Below, piece after piece: positions 49,047 to 58,371 of a stretch of DNA of 64,000 nt; position 1 is the stretch's first letter; each line of letters starts with the position of its first letter. Source of the stretch: CAVPMW01 sp963706515 (GTDB lineage: Bacteria > Chloroflexota > Anaerolineae > Anaerolineales > UBA4823); NCBI GenBank assembly GCA_963706515.1, contig CAVPMW010000018.1:62001-126000 (forward strand), read 5' to 3'. Below the pieces are notes generated by a model. The model saw only the letters and a program-made list of their open reading frames with translations. It was not told the origin of the DNA and ran no database searches. The position numbers and the translations under genes are program-made.

Positions 49047-50142
49047 TTACACGATCGCCAGACCGGTAAATGCAGCAATCCCGCGCCCATTGCGCATCCA
49101 CAGCTCGACCGGATGCTCGCGGATGTAGCCGTGTCCGCCAAGGATTTGCACAGCCCGATCGGTCACCATCATCGCCATATCTGCCGCTCCGCTGAAAGCC
49201 AGATAAGCAGACTGGGCGGCATCCGCTTTCCCAGCGTCCAGCTTCCAGGCAGCTTCCCAGGTCAGAAGCCGGATAGCTTCGATCTCGGTTGCCATTTCAG
49301 CCAGCATAAATGCAATCGCTTGCTTTTGGGCAACTTTTACCCCGAATACTTCCCGTTCCTTTGCATATTCGCGGGAATACTCGTACGCCGCGCGCGATAG
49401 ACCGATTGCCATCGCAGCCGTTGCCAGACGCATTGAGGCGATCAGCTGGTGTGAATGGATGACCGGCTGTCCCTCCAAGGCGATTTTCCCGTGGAATTCG
49501 CACCTTGTTAAACGATACTTTGTAAACCGGCAGAGCGTGAATGCCCATCAATTTCTGGCGGTCTCCGATCGACAAGCCTTCCGATTCGCCGGGAACAATG
49601 AACGCCTGTGTCTCTTCCCCCAACCGGGCATAGACAATCATCCATCTGGCCTGGTTTGCGAAAGGAACGTACACTTTCTCCCCGGTGATAAGATAGGATT
49701 CTCCCGATGTCTCCGCAACCGTGTGCAGCTCATTGGGGTCGAAATCGAACTCTGGCTCAATCATCGCCGCAGTATAAGGTTTCCAATCCGCTGCGACAAT
49801 CGCCGGTAAAAAGCGCTCCTTTTGCTGCGAGCTGCCCACCAGGGCAATGGGAACCGCGAACAGGTTTGGAGCCATTACAGCCAGGGTACCTGCCAGATCT
49901 CCCCAGGACATTTCTTCTAACGCAAGCACGCCGGTCACTGCTGAACGCTCGCCAAAGCCACCGTAATCTTCAGAGATGGAGGCTTGCAGATAGCCTAATT
50001 CCCAGCCCTTCTCAATGAGAGTTTCAGCAAAACCCGCCTCCTCTTCGGCAGTATGTGCGTTAGCTCGCAGGTCGTTGAAGGCATACCGGTAAACGGCCTC
50101 GGTCAACATTTTTTGCTCTTCATTCGGCTCAAAAGAATACAT
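49047..50142 (-). CDS. Acyl-CoA dehydrogenase (second copy), one frameshift
   Basis: The 5' part runs 50142 to ~49480 and the 3' part ~49480 to 49047. Removing one base at plus 49477-49480 gives PRENRLEGQPVIHSHQ and an intact ~365-residue enzyme. Motifs are YGGFGERSAVTGVLALEEM, TGEKVYVPFA, ERVFGVKVAQKQAIAFMLAEM-like sequence and the C-terminal QILGGHGYIREHPVELWMRN. It is more divergent than the first copy and lacks an obvious TEPQAGSD block (IEPEFDF instead). The two may form a heteromer, as some ACAD pairs do, or act on different chain lengths. Confidence 0.88.
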
Positions 50143-50167
50143 GATCTCCCTCCTTTAACAAATAGAC

Positions 50168-51210
50168 CTAGTTTTCCATCAAGCGGTAATAGCGGATTGG
50201 AACCGCTCCCCCGCATTCCTCCAAATCAGCCAGGTTAGCGATGCCGAGCGAGCCACGCTGGTACAGGTATTCAATATGTGCGCCGGTCTCTTCTAGCGCC
50301 AGCAATACGTTATAACCAGTTCGCGTCGCCAAATAGAAGGTGAGACATCTCTTCAATGGTACGCGGCATCTCGAGCAGCTCTAATATCCGGCTAAGCCGT
50401 TCCTGGTGCAGCTTGCTAATTTCATCCACCCGTGCGTTAAGATCCCGAACCGGCTCCTTATGGCCTCCGAGCGCCAGGCGGATGTCACCATCCCATGCCT
50501 TCAGCTTAGCCAGTGAATTAAGGTAGTGGTCTAATCCCGTCCCCAGGGTGAGGTGCTCCGGCGATTGGTGTGGACTGATCGTTTCCAGGACGTGGTCGCC
50601 GGAAAAAAGAATATCGTGAAAGCGAATCACAACATGACCAGCACTGTGACCTGGCACATGCAAGAATTCGAATGGTCCCAGCTGCATCCCGTGCGCTTCG
50701 AATGTAAAATCTACGTTCACCGAGTGGAACAGGCTTTTAGTCAGCCTGTACATATTGAGTAAATCAATCCGTCTTTCCTGCTCGACCCCTGCTTCAATCA
50801 GGAACTCATCCAAACGCCTGGCAATAACTGCCAGGCGTTCTTCATAATTCGTGAGAATACGGCGGTCGAGCTCGTGTACACCGAGTAATGCATGGGTGCG
50901 TGGGCAGATATAGCTCAAGCCGCCGAAATGATCGATGTGCCCGTGGGTAATCAAAATATGAGTGAGATTATCCAGGCTGATACTTTTCCCGGTGTCCGCA
51001 GATGCTGCCTGAATACCAGCTTCCAGCTGGTCATTGGAACTGCCAAGCCCCGACCCGGTATCGATGAGAACACGACAGCTCTCCTAACTGCGGATCTTTA
51101 CACATAACCAGGTAGGCATACCCCCAAAAGCCGGGAAACTCCTCCAGGGGGATTTGGAAGATACGGTTCGATTCATCGATAGAGAAATCTTGCGTGCTTG
51201 GAAGGAGCAT
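50168..51210 (-). CDS. MBL-fold metallo-hydrolase, two frameshifts
   Basis: The ATG is at 51210. Removing one base near 51083-51084 joins the N-terminus to VLIDTGSGLGSSNDQ, and removing one near 50316-50325 joins the C-terminus to GYNVLLALEETGAHIEYL. The metal motif THGHIDHFGG (HxHxDH) is intact. Later ligands are in HVPGHSAGHVV (His), FSGDHVL (Asp) and GGHKEP (His). About 345 residues with a C-terminal helical/winged region, as in thioesterase-like or glyoxalase-II-like MBL proteins. In this operon an acyl-CoA thioesterase role is plausible but unproven. Confidence 0.83.
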
Positions 51211-51249
51211 ATTTAGCCTGCGGTTAGTCGCTGACTTTGGAATCTGGGT

Positions 51250-51813
51250 CTATCGGCAAATCAGCCCGTTCAGAAATAGCGTTGAGAACTGCGTCGCAAT
51301 CTGCTGAGGGCTGAGAGATCCGTCCGGGCGGTACCAGGTGACCGTCCAGTTCAGGATGCCAAGCAGGGCGCGCACCACCATGTCCACGTCCTGGGTACAG
51401 AAAATTCCAGCTTCCATACCTTCCCGGACTAGCTCACGCCACAGATGCTCATAGCGATCCCGGCGCGGAATATGCTGGGCTGCATGGAATGCATCGAGGC
51501 TGCGGTGCTCCATTAACATGACCACGGATAAATCTTTGTGCTCGAGCATTCCACTGAGGTAATCTTCGATTGCCAGGCGTAATTTCTCGTCCGGAGGCAG
51601 GGAACGAGCCATGACGGATTGCATGCGGTCGATGAGCATATCGAGCGCCTGGTCGAGCAAAGCAACCAGAATCTCTTGTTTGCTTGAAACATGATGGTAG
51701 AGACTGCCTTTTTGCAAGTTGACTGCGTGAGCGATATCTTGCATGGAAGCAGCATGGAAGCCTTTTTGGCTGATGATCTGCGCTGCCGCCTCCAAAATTT
51801 CATCCCGGGTCAT
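51250..51813 (-). CDS. TetR/AcrR family transcriptional regulator
   Basis: 187 residues. The N-terminal helix-turn-helix is ILEAAAQIISQKGFHAASMQDIAHAVNLQKGSLYHHVSSKQEIL (residues 5-48, shown by its typical GSLYHHVSSKQ recognition helix). The ligand-binding domain is all-helical. Position at the head of the acyl-CoA operon, with a 20-bp palindrome just upstream, fits a FadR/PaaR-type repressor released by an acyl-CoA. The effector is inferred from context only. Confidence 0.93.
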   Translation of the reverse strand: MTRDEILEAAAQIISQKGFHAASMQDIAHAVNLQKGSLYHHVSSKQEILVALLDQALDMLIDRMQSVMARSLPPDEKLRLAIEDYLSGMLEHKDLSVVMLMEHRSLDAFHAAQHIPRRDRYEHLWRELVREGMEAGIFCTQDVDMVVRALLGILNWTVTWYRPDGSLSPQQIATQFSTLFLNGLICR

Positions 51814-51821
51814 CTTACCTC

Positions 51822-51841
51822 CCTACCGAACGTTCGGTAGG
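51822..51841. promoter_or_regulatory. Perfect 20-bp palindrome, likely TetR operator
   Basis: CCTACCGAAC / GTTCGGTAGG is a perfect inverted repeat without a spacer, 8 bases upstream of the TetR start codon. It covers the expected transcription start of the TetR promoter (51845-51873). CCGAACGTTCGG-type palindromes suit TetR regulators of acyl-CoA catabolism. Confidence 0.85.
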
Positions 51842-51844
51842 TTA

Positions 51845-51873
51845 AGCATACCAAGCTGGCTGAGATAAGTCAA
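51845..51873 (-). promoter_or_regulatory. Promoter of the TetR/acyl-CoA operon
   Basis: On the minus strand: TTGACT (51873-51868), a 17-base spacer and TATGCT (51850-51845). Transcription would start near 51838, inside the palindrome, which is a standard repression geometry. Confidence 0.65.
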
Positions 51874-51987
51874 GTTAAAAGGTGATGAATGTCCTATTAG
51901 TAAATTTTAGCCACAAGTCTGACCCGTACCGTTTCTCGATAAATCTCAGTATAATTAGCCCATATTCGAGGCCGCCAGGAACAAGAC

Positions 51988-54034
51988 ATGAATGAGATCG
52001 ACTGGCTCCAAGTCGCCAGGTTTATGTGGCTCTCACGGCACATAGATCGCCTCGAGGAAGAGCAGCTTGTCCCTCAAGGCAAGGTTAAATACCAGTTTTC
52101 CGCTGCCGGTCATGAGCTCGCTCAGGTGCTCCTGGCAATGGTATTAAATCATCCGCATGATGCGGCAGCAGTCTATTACCGTTCACGGCCATTTATGTTA
52201 GCTTGTGGGTTGAGCCCTAGCGGAAGCACTGGCTGCCGGGCTGGCCCGCACGGGAAGCTCGAGCCAGGGACGTGACATCGGGGTAGTATTCAACATGCCT
52301 CGCCGCCATGGGCTAACTGTACTTCCGGCTTCCGGGAATGTGGGCGCCCAGTTTACCCCGGCAGCCGGATGGGCTCAGGCGATTCTCTACCGCCAGCGAG
52401 TACTTGGAGAAGATGGTTGGGGGGGAGCGCTTGCTGTCGCCCTGGGAGGAGAAGGCAGCATTGCCGCAAATGGTTTTTGGTCGGCTTTAAATATTGTAAC
52501 AACCCTGAAGCTTCCCTATTTATTTTTTATTGAGGACAATTCATTTGGCTTATCGGTGCCATCTACGCTTCAAGTCCCCGGCGGCGATATAGCCAGTAAT
52601 CTGAAAAGCTATCGCAACCTGATGGTTTTGAATGGCGATGGAACAGAGCCAGAGCAATCTCTGGAGTTAATCAGCTCGGCAGTTGCCCATATCCGTGAGC
52701 AGGGTGAGCCGGCCTTATTACGCCTGACTGTCCCCCGCTTGAGAGGGCACACTTTTACCGACGATCAAGCGTATAAAAGTCCCGAATTGAAAGAAATGGA
52801 GCTGGAGCGTGATCCACTAACACGGCTGCGCGATTACCTGCTCGCACGGGGAACTACCGCGGAGGTCTGGTCTGAGCTACAGGAGGACACCTGGCGGCAG
52901 GTTGAGGACGCCCTGTCCGAGGCTGAAGCTCTGCCAGAGCCTGACCCCGCAGAAACTGTTTGCCATCTTTTTTATTCCGGAGCGACCCCTGTTCAAGGTG
53001 GGCTGCGCCCCGAAAGTGGGATGCTTCCGGCAGGAAATCTCAAGCCACATCCCAGCGGTCCCCGCGTGAATTTCGTTGAGGCGATAAGGCGGACATTGAT
53101 CCATGAAATGAGCCTCAACCCGCGTATGCTGGTCTTTGGGGAGGATGTCGGGGTAAAAGGAGGTGTGCATACCGCAACATTGGATATGCAGATTCAATTT
53201 GGGCAAGAACGTATATTCGACACCTCTCTCTCGGAGGAAGGTATTATCGGACGTTCTGCTGGATTGGCATTGGCAGGCTTACTGCCGGTCCCCGAAATTC
53301 AATTCCGAAAATATGCGGAGCCAGCTCACGAACAGATCAGCGATATCGGCACGCTGCGCTGGCGCACTGCAAACCAGTTCGCTGCACCGATGGTGGTACG
53401 CATCCCCGTCGGTTTCGGCAAGCGGACCGGCGATCCCTGGCATAGTGTAACCGCTGAGGCAATTTACGCTCACATGCCTGGCTGGCGGATTGCATTCCCC
53501 AGCAATGCGGAAGATGCCGTTGGACTGCTGCGGAGTGCCCTGCGCGGCGACGACCCAACCCTCTTTTTAGAGCACCGGGCATTATTGGATACAACTGAAG
53601 GGCGGCGGAGATACCCTGGAGATGATTACTGCTTGCCATTCGGGCATGCCGCAGTATTACAGGAAGGAAACGAGCTGTGTCTGATTACCTGGGGCGCAAT
53701 GGTACCCCGTGCGCTCCAGGCTGTCCAGGGATATGCTGGCAAGGTACAGCTTATCGATATACGAACGATTATTCCCTGGGATCAAGATACGGTGCTCTCC
53801 GCTGTGAAACGCACGGGAAAGGTACTGATCGTCCACGAAGACTCGCTGACCGGTGGTTTTGGGGCGGAGATCGGGTCGGTCATTGCCAATCAGGCATTCA
53901 CCGACCTGGACGCACCGGTGCAAAGAATGGGGGCTGCGGACGTTCCTGTTCCGTATAATCTCGCCATGATGGAATATGTTATTCCCTCGACGGCGAAAAT
54001 CGAAGAACAAATCCGCAGCCTGTTGGCGTACTAA
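51988..54034 (+). CDS. 2-oxoacid dehydrogenase E1, alpha-beta fusion, one frameshift
   Basis: Read as 51988 to ~52212, then the next frame to 54034. Dropping one base at 52210-52216 gives ALAEALAAGLARTGSSSQGRD. The alpha-like half has the thiamine-pyrophosphate motif GGEGSIAANGFWSALN...FIEDNSFG. The beta-like half begins near NFVEAIRRTLIHEM and has MLVFGEDVGVKGGVH, SLSEEGIIGRSAGLALAG and LIVHEDSLTGGFGAEI. The total of ~680 residues matches single-chain branched-chain 2-oxoacid dehydrogenase E1. E2 and E3 are not in the window. ATG 51988 lies about 33 bases after a TATAAT (51950-51955) lacking a clear -35. The TetR palindrome is upstream and could control it too. Confidence 0.88.
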
Positions 54035-54043
54035 GAATAGATT

Positions 54044-55615
54044 ATGGCTATCCTGATCAATACTCCTTATTCCATTCGCCTCGGAATCGCGGGTGCTGGA
54101 ACGATGGGCAGCGGAATTGCCCTCTCTGCCTTATTGACCAACATGGTTGTGACGCTCTATGATATCTCGCCCGATGTATTGGAGAGTGCCAGGAGTTATA
54201 TTGTCAATCACCTCGAGCGGAAAAATAAATTGGTAAACCTGAGCAACCTGACCTTGACCACGAACCTGGCAGACCTGCGTGGCGCCGCAATTGTGATCGA
54301 GGCAGCTCCAGAGATATTGTCTATGAAAGAAGAATTGTTTGCTCAGCTCGACCAGATCTGTCCCCCACCGGCTATCCTGGCGACCAATACCAGCACCCTT
54401 CCTGTGACTGCGATTGCATCCGCCACTCATTCTCCGCAGCGTGTGGCTGGGATGCATTTCTTCAATCCCGCTCCACTGATGCCGCTGGTAGAAATCGTTC
54501 AAGCTGCCCAATCCCATCCTGACACAATCGATTCACTCGTTCGCCTGGCAGAGATCCTGGGAAAGACGCCGGTGATTGCGCGCGATACCCCCGGGTTTAT
54601 TGTCAATCGGGTTGCCCGCCCATTTTACGGAGAAGCCCTACGCTTATTGGGTGAGCAGGTCGCTACTTACCAGGATATCGACAAGTTGGTTCGCCTGGGA
54701 GCGGGATTCCCCATGGGACCCTTCGAACTGATGGATCTGATCGGAATCGACATCAACCTGGCAGCAACCCAATCCATCTACGAGCAATCGTTCAGGGAGC
54801 CTCGCTACAGGCCGCATTGGATCCAGGTTCAGATGGTCCAACAAAAATATTTGGGGCGTAAGACTGGTCGCGGCTTTTATTCTTATGAGACGAATCCGTT
54901 GAAGCCAAAAGAGGTGACACTTCGCCTGGGTCACCATACCGGCAAAGTTCAGGTTAGCCATGGAGCCTGGGCGCCTGGCTTGATCGATGACCTGCTGCAA
55001 GCCGGCTATGAGATTATCGATAATCATTCTGCTACAGGTAACTCGATTCAAGCCACTTTCATTTGCAGCAGTTCTCCCGAGGAATTTCGCCAAGAGCTGG
55101 CTGACTATGATCGTGTTATCCCAGAATCTCATCCAATATTCTGCTCGACAGTAATTTTTACGTTAGCTGAGGTTGCCAGTTGGGCAGCCCACCCGCAGCG
55201 CCTGGTCGGCTTTGATGGCTTGTTCCTGGTAGGAAGACCCATCTCCACACTTTCTAGCTTGCCGGTAACCGATCCGCAGGTCGCCTCTTCCGCACAAACA
55301 TTCCTTGCCGGGTTGGGAAAAACTGTCGTCTGGTCTGCGGATAGTCCGGGTATGGTGCTACCCCGTATCTTCAGCATGTTGGCAAATGAGGCAGCGTTTG
55401 TCATTGGAGAAGGGATTGCCGACGCAAAAACCATCGACCGGGCGATGAGCCTGGGAACGAACTTTCCGTATGGACCGTTGGAATGGGCTGCACGGATTGG
55501 CTATGCGCAGGTTCTGGACATTTTAGACCACTTGCACGCTGAGTTTCATGAAGACCGCTACCGCGCCGCCCCATTGATGCGGCGCTGGGCGCGCCTCAGC
55601 TCACTTTCCGCCTGA
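54044..55615 (+). CDS. 3-hydroxyacyl-CoA dehydrogenase, PaaH-like two-module form
   Basis: 523 residues. The N-terminal Rossmann motif is GIAGAGTMGSGIALSALL, followed by TNTSTLPVTAIAS, HFFNPAPLMPLVEI and DTPGFIVNRVARPFYGEA. A first C-terminal helical domain covers ~190-285. Then come a degenerate Rossmann-like part (~300-420) and a second helical domain with GMVLPRIFSMLANEAAF and NFPYGPLEWA. This four-part layout is that of 3-hydroxyadipyl-CoA dehydrogenase PaaH. With paaABCD 2.7 kb downstream, a role in phenylacetate degradation is a reasonable inference. It starts 9 bases after the E1 gene. Confidence 0.88.
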   Translation: MAILINTPYSIRLGIAGAGTMGSGIALSALLTNMVVTLYDISPDVLESARSYIVNHLERKNKLVNLSNLTLTTNLADLRGAAIVIEAAPEILSMKEELFAQLDQICPPPAILATNTSTLPVTAIASATHSPQRVAGMHFFNPAPLMPLVEIVQAAQSHPDTIDSLVRLAEILGKTPVIARDTPGFIVNRVARPFYGEALRLLGEQVATYQDIDKLVRLGAGFPMGPFELMDLIGIDINLAATQSIYEQSFREPRYRPHWIQVQMVQQKYLGRKTGRGFYSYETNPLKPKEVTLRLGHHTGKVQVSHGAWAPGLIDDLLQAGYEIIDNHSATGNSIQATFICSSSPEEFRQELADYDRVIPESHPIFCSTVIFTLAEVASWAAHPQRLVGFDGLFLVGRPISTLSSLPVTDPQVASSAQTFLAGLGKTVVWSADSPGMVLPRIFSMLANEAAFVIGEGIADAKTIDRAMSLGTNFPYGPLEWAARIGYAQVLDILDHLHAEFHEDRYRAAPLMRRWARLSSLSA

Positions 55616-55718
55616 GATCAATCTCTGCTCCTGGCTGCTAGCCATCCATTGTAGAATATTTTCCCACCTCCAATTTGACAATCCAGCATAAATTCCTGAG
55701 GCTGTGCGAATTTTACGG

Positions 55719-55746
55719 TTGCAGAGCGCCTCGAAAGGAATACAAT
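55719..55746 (+). promoter_or_regulatory. Candidate promoter for the rubrerythrin-VIT1 gene
   Basis: TTGCAG (55719-55724), a 16-base spacer and TACAAT (55741-55746), about 65 bases before the start codon. Moderate match only. Confidence 0.4.
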
Positions 55747-55811
55747 AGGAAAAGGTTCACCCTGCGTCAAATTCGGCGATAACTAATGATATTCCATCCG
55801 GGAGGCGAGCT

Positions 55812-56933
55812 ATGTCCACGAATACGACGAAGCGCTACATCTCTTTTTTAGAAGACGAGCGCAACTCGTCTATGGTTTACCATGCGATCGCGGAGTTCGA
55901 AAAAAATCCACAGATTGCAGAAGTTTACCGGCGCCTGGGAAATACTGAGGATGGACATGCCAAAATTTGGGCTGAAAAAATTAGCGCGTCTGGTGGAACT
56001 GTCCCTGAATTCAAGCCGAGAATACGCTCCTATTTGCTGATCTGGATCGCGCGCCGGTTCGGGCCTTCGGCGGTATTGCCATCCCTCATCTCTGCAGAGC
56101 AAACAGGGGTTAGCGGCTACTCCGGGCAGGCGGAAACACGTTCAATGCAGGCGACCGAGCTTGCTCATGGGCGCATTTTACAGGCCGTCCAGCAGAGCGC
56201 TGAAGGCGGCGTCCAGGGCGCCACCCTGGCCCAGCTCGAAGGGAGGCACCGCTCCGCCGGAGGGAATGCGCTGCGCGCTGCAGTTTTGGGCGCGAACGAT
56301 GGGTTGGTCTCCAATTTCAGCCTGGTGATGGGGGTTGCTGGCGCTGCAATGAATAACACCCTCGTCCTGGTGACCGGAATCGCTGGCTTGCTTGCCGGAT
56401 CCATCTCAATGGCGCTCGGCGAGTGGATTTCGGTGACGAGCTCCAGAGAGCTCTACACTCACCAGATTGAGATTGAGACGGAGGAGATTGAGGCTGCTCC
56501 TGAAGAGGAAAGGGAAGAGCTGGCTTTGATCTACCAGGCGCGCGGGCTGGATGAAGCAACAGCTGACGTATTATCCAAGAAAGTTATGGCGGATTCAGCG
56601 ACCGCAGTCCAGACTATGGTGCGCGACGAGCTGGGGATCGACCCCACAGAGCTGGGCGGCTCTGCCTGGGAAGCAGCAATAACCTCATGGCTGCTCTTCT
56701 CGGCAGGCGCCTTGCTCCCCATCCTCCCGTTTATTTTCCTGAGGGGAATGAACGCGGTCATGCTCAGTATTGCATTCAGTGCAATCGGCTTATTCGTAAT
56801 CGGTGCAGCTATTACCCTGTTCACCGGGCGCAACCTGCTCCAATCCGGATTTCGCCAGGTGTTATTTGGTCTGGCTGCAGCAGCAGTGACCTACTCGATC
56901 GGACGAATCTTGGGGGTGAGCATAGGAGGTTGA
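55812..56933 (+). CDS. Rubrerythrin-VIT1 fusion, iron/manganese transporter (MbfA-like)
   Basis: 373 residues. Residues ~1-130 are a ferritin/rubrerythrin-like four-helix region with possible diiron ligands (FLEDERNSSMVYH; GHAKIWAE; EQTGVSGYS; ELAHGRIL). Residues ~145-373 are a VIT1/CCC1 membrane domain with five helices: RAAVLGANDGLVSNFSLVMGV, SMALGEWISVTSSRELY and GALLPILPFIF. Fusion proteins of this class export or sequester iron under oxidative conditions. GGGAGG precedes the ATG by 7 bases. It is monocistronic by spacing. Confidence 0.9.
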   Translation: MSTNTTKRYISFLEDERNSSMVYHAIAEFEKNPQIAEVYRRLGNTEDGHAKIWAEKISASGGTVPEFKPRIRSYLLIWIARRFGPSAVLPSLISAEQTGVSGYSGQAETRSMQATELAHGRILQAVQQSAEGGVQGATLAQLEGRHRSAGGNALRAAVLGANDGLVSNFSLVMGVAGAAMNNTLVLVTGIAGLLAGSISMALGEWISVTSSRELYTHQIEIETEEIEAAPEEEREELALIYQARGLDEATADVLSKKVMADSATAVQTMVRDELGIDPTELGGSAWEAAITSWLLFSAGALLPILPFIFLRGMNAVMLSIAFSAIGLFVIGAAITLFTGRNLLQSGFRQVLFGLAAAAVTYSIGRILGVSIGG

Positions 56934-56988
56934 GTATTGCCAAATAACCCATGCGACGAGCTGGTAATTAGATTGGCAGGCTGGATAC

Positions 56989-57370
56989 TTATCGTCTCAA
57001 AAATTGGATTATTATGAATCCTACCAGGAACAATATCGTGCTGGCAATAATCATCTGAACAGGGAATGCGATGACCTGGCTTAATGACGCTTTTTCTTCT
57101 TTCGAGCGCTCGTATGAATACTTCGGTCGTGAATACCTGCTGCTTTGGTTGAAGATATTCGTGTGTAGAGTTAAATTAACCATTACACCAATTCCACTCA
57201 GGATAATACCGATCACACCTAAGATAACCAACATACTGGCAAAGGGAATCAGGCTGCGCCAACCGAGAAGCAGCCCAAGTAAGGCAACGCCTGCTACTGC
57301 ACAAAAAATAAATAAACACTATCCGCCGAGCACTTTGCAAGATGAGAATTCGGGAATCCTCGTTCACCAT
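56989..57370 (-). CDS. Small membrane protein of unknown function, one frameshift
   Basis: Read from ATG 57370 (MVNEDSRILILQS), then, after dropping one base in the A6/T6 run (57303-57308), continuing in the 56989-57234 frame. This gives ~126 residues with three hydrophobic segments: VFIYFCAVAGVALLGLLLGW, LVILGVIGIILSGIGVMV, and MIIASTILFLVGFIII. A Tyr/Ser-rich charged loop (YSRPKYSYERSKEEK) lies before the last helix. No family is recognised. It is divergent from the enoyl-CoA hydratase gene. Confidence 0.55.
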
Positions 57371-57387
57371 ACTGTCCTCATAATAAT

Positions 57388-57415
57388 TTTACAACCAAGT
57401 AAACATTTTTATGTT
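57388..57415 (+). promoter_or_regulatory. Candidate promoter for the enoyl-CoA hydratase-paa genes
   Basis: TTTACA (57388-57393), a 16-base spacer and TATGTT (57410-57415), giving a short leader before ATG 57433 with TTGGAG as ribosome binding site. No copy of the TetR palindrome is present here. Confidence 0.35.
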
Positions 57416-57432
57416 TTAATTGGAGTAATCCT

Positions 57433-58320
57433 ATGACAGATCGATATTTTACCGGCGCAGATCCAGAATCGTTTCAGTTTGAGGCCATTCATTACGAAAA
57501 AAGGGATGGTCGCGCGACGATTACATTTCAGCGACCTGAAGTACTCAATGCGGTGAACTCAGCAGTTCTGCGTGAGATGAATTTGGCTTTGAAGGATGCC
57601 AGCTGGGATGATTCCGTATTCGTTCTGGTTCTTACCGGGTCTGGCGACAGAGCATTTTGCACGGGCGCTGACCTGACTGAACAGAAACAGTTCTTACAGC
57701 GCCCGCGGGACTATTGGAAGTGGATGGGAGAATTCATCGAATGTCACGAGCGGCTGCGAAATTTAGGTAAACCTACCATAGCCCGCCTGAATGGGATCGT
57801 CGTTGGTGGGGGCAATGAATTTAATCTAAGCTGCGACCTGGCAGTGGCTGCCGACGACATTTATATCCGCCACGTAGGCACCAGCCATGGGAGTGTCCCG
57901 CTGGCTGGAGCGACTCAATTTCTCCCGCTGATCGTTGGTGAAAGACGGGCGCGAGAAATTCTCTTTCTGAACGAAGAAATTCCAGCGCAAAAAGCTCTGG
58001 AATGGGGTCTGGTCAATTGGGTCGTTCCCCGTGCAGAGCTCGATCTCAAAGTGGATGAGGTCGCCCAAAAACTGCTGGCAAAATTTCCGGAGAAGCTCCG
58101 CTATACCAAACAGCAGCTTAATTTCTGGCGAGATTTGTCCTGGCACCTGACGATCGGTCACGGGCGAGAATGGCTATCGATTCACAATACCAGCCCGGAA
58201 ACCTGGGAAGGTGTGCAAGCCTTTAACCAGAAGCGGATGCCAGACTATGACGAGATCCACCGGCGTTGGGCTGAGGATGCTGCTCCAGAATGGCTGGATG
58301 GGCACATCCCGGAGCTGTGA
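57433..58320 (+). CDS. Enoyl-CoA hydratase/isomerase family protein
   Basis: 295 residues of the crotonase fold. NAVNSAVLREM, then FCTGADLTEQK (oxyanion-hole Gly-Ala-Asp), ARLNGIVVGGGNEFNLSCDLAVA and HGSVPLAGATQFLPLIVGERRARE. The C-terminal ~45 residues (HNTSPETWEGVQAFNQKRMPD) end in an acidic WAEDAAPEW stretch. At the second Glu position of classical hydratases the sequence has GSVPLAG, so an isomerase (PaaG-like) or other crotonase activity is possible. It precedes paaA by 51 bases and may supply the PaaF or PaaG step. Confidence 0.88.
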   Translation: MTDRYFTGADPESFQFEAIHYEKRDGRATITFQRPEVLNAVNSAVLREMNLALKDASWDDSVFVLVLTGSGDRAFCTGADLTEQKQFLQRPRDYWKWMGEFIECHERLRNLGKPTIARLNGIVVGGGNEFNLSCDLAVAADDIYIRHVGTSHGSVPLAGATQFLPLIVGERRAREILFLNEEIPAQKALEWGLVNWVVPRAELDLKVDEVAQKLLAKFPEKLRYTKQQLNFWRDLSWHLTIGHGREWLSIHNTSPETWEGVQAFNQKRMPDYDEIHRRWAEDAAPEWLDGHIPEL

Positions 58321-58371
58321 GGTAAGTAGCATTTAGACACGTAAAATTTCACGGCTGCTTGGAGAGATCCG

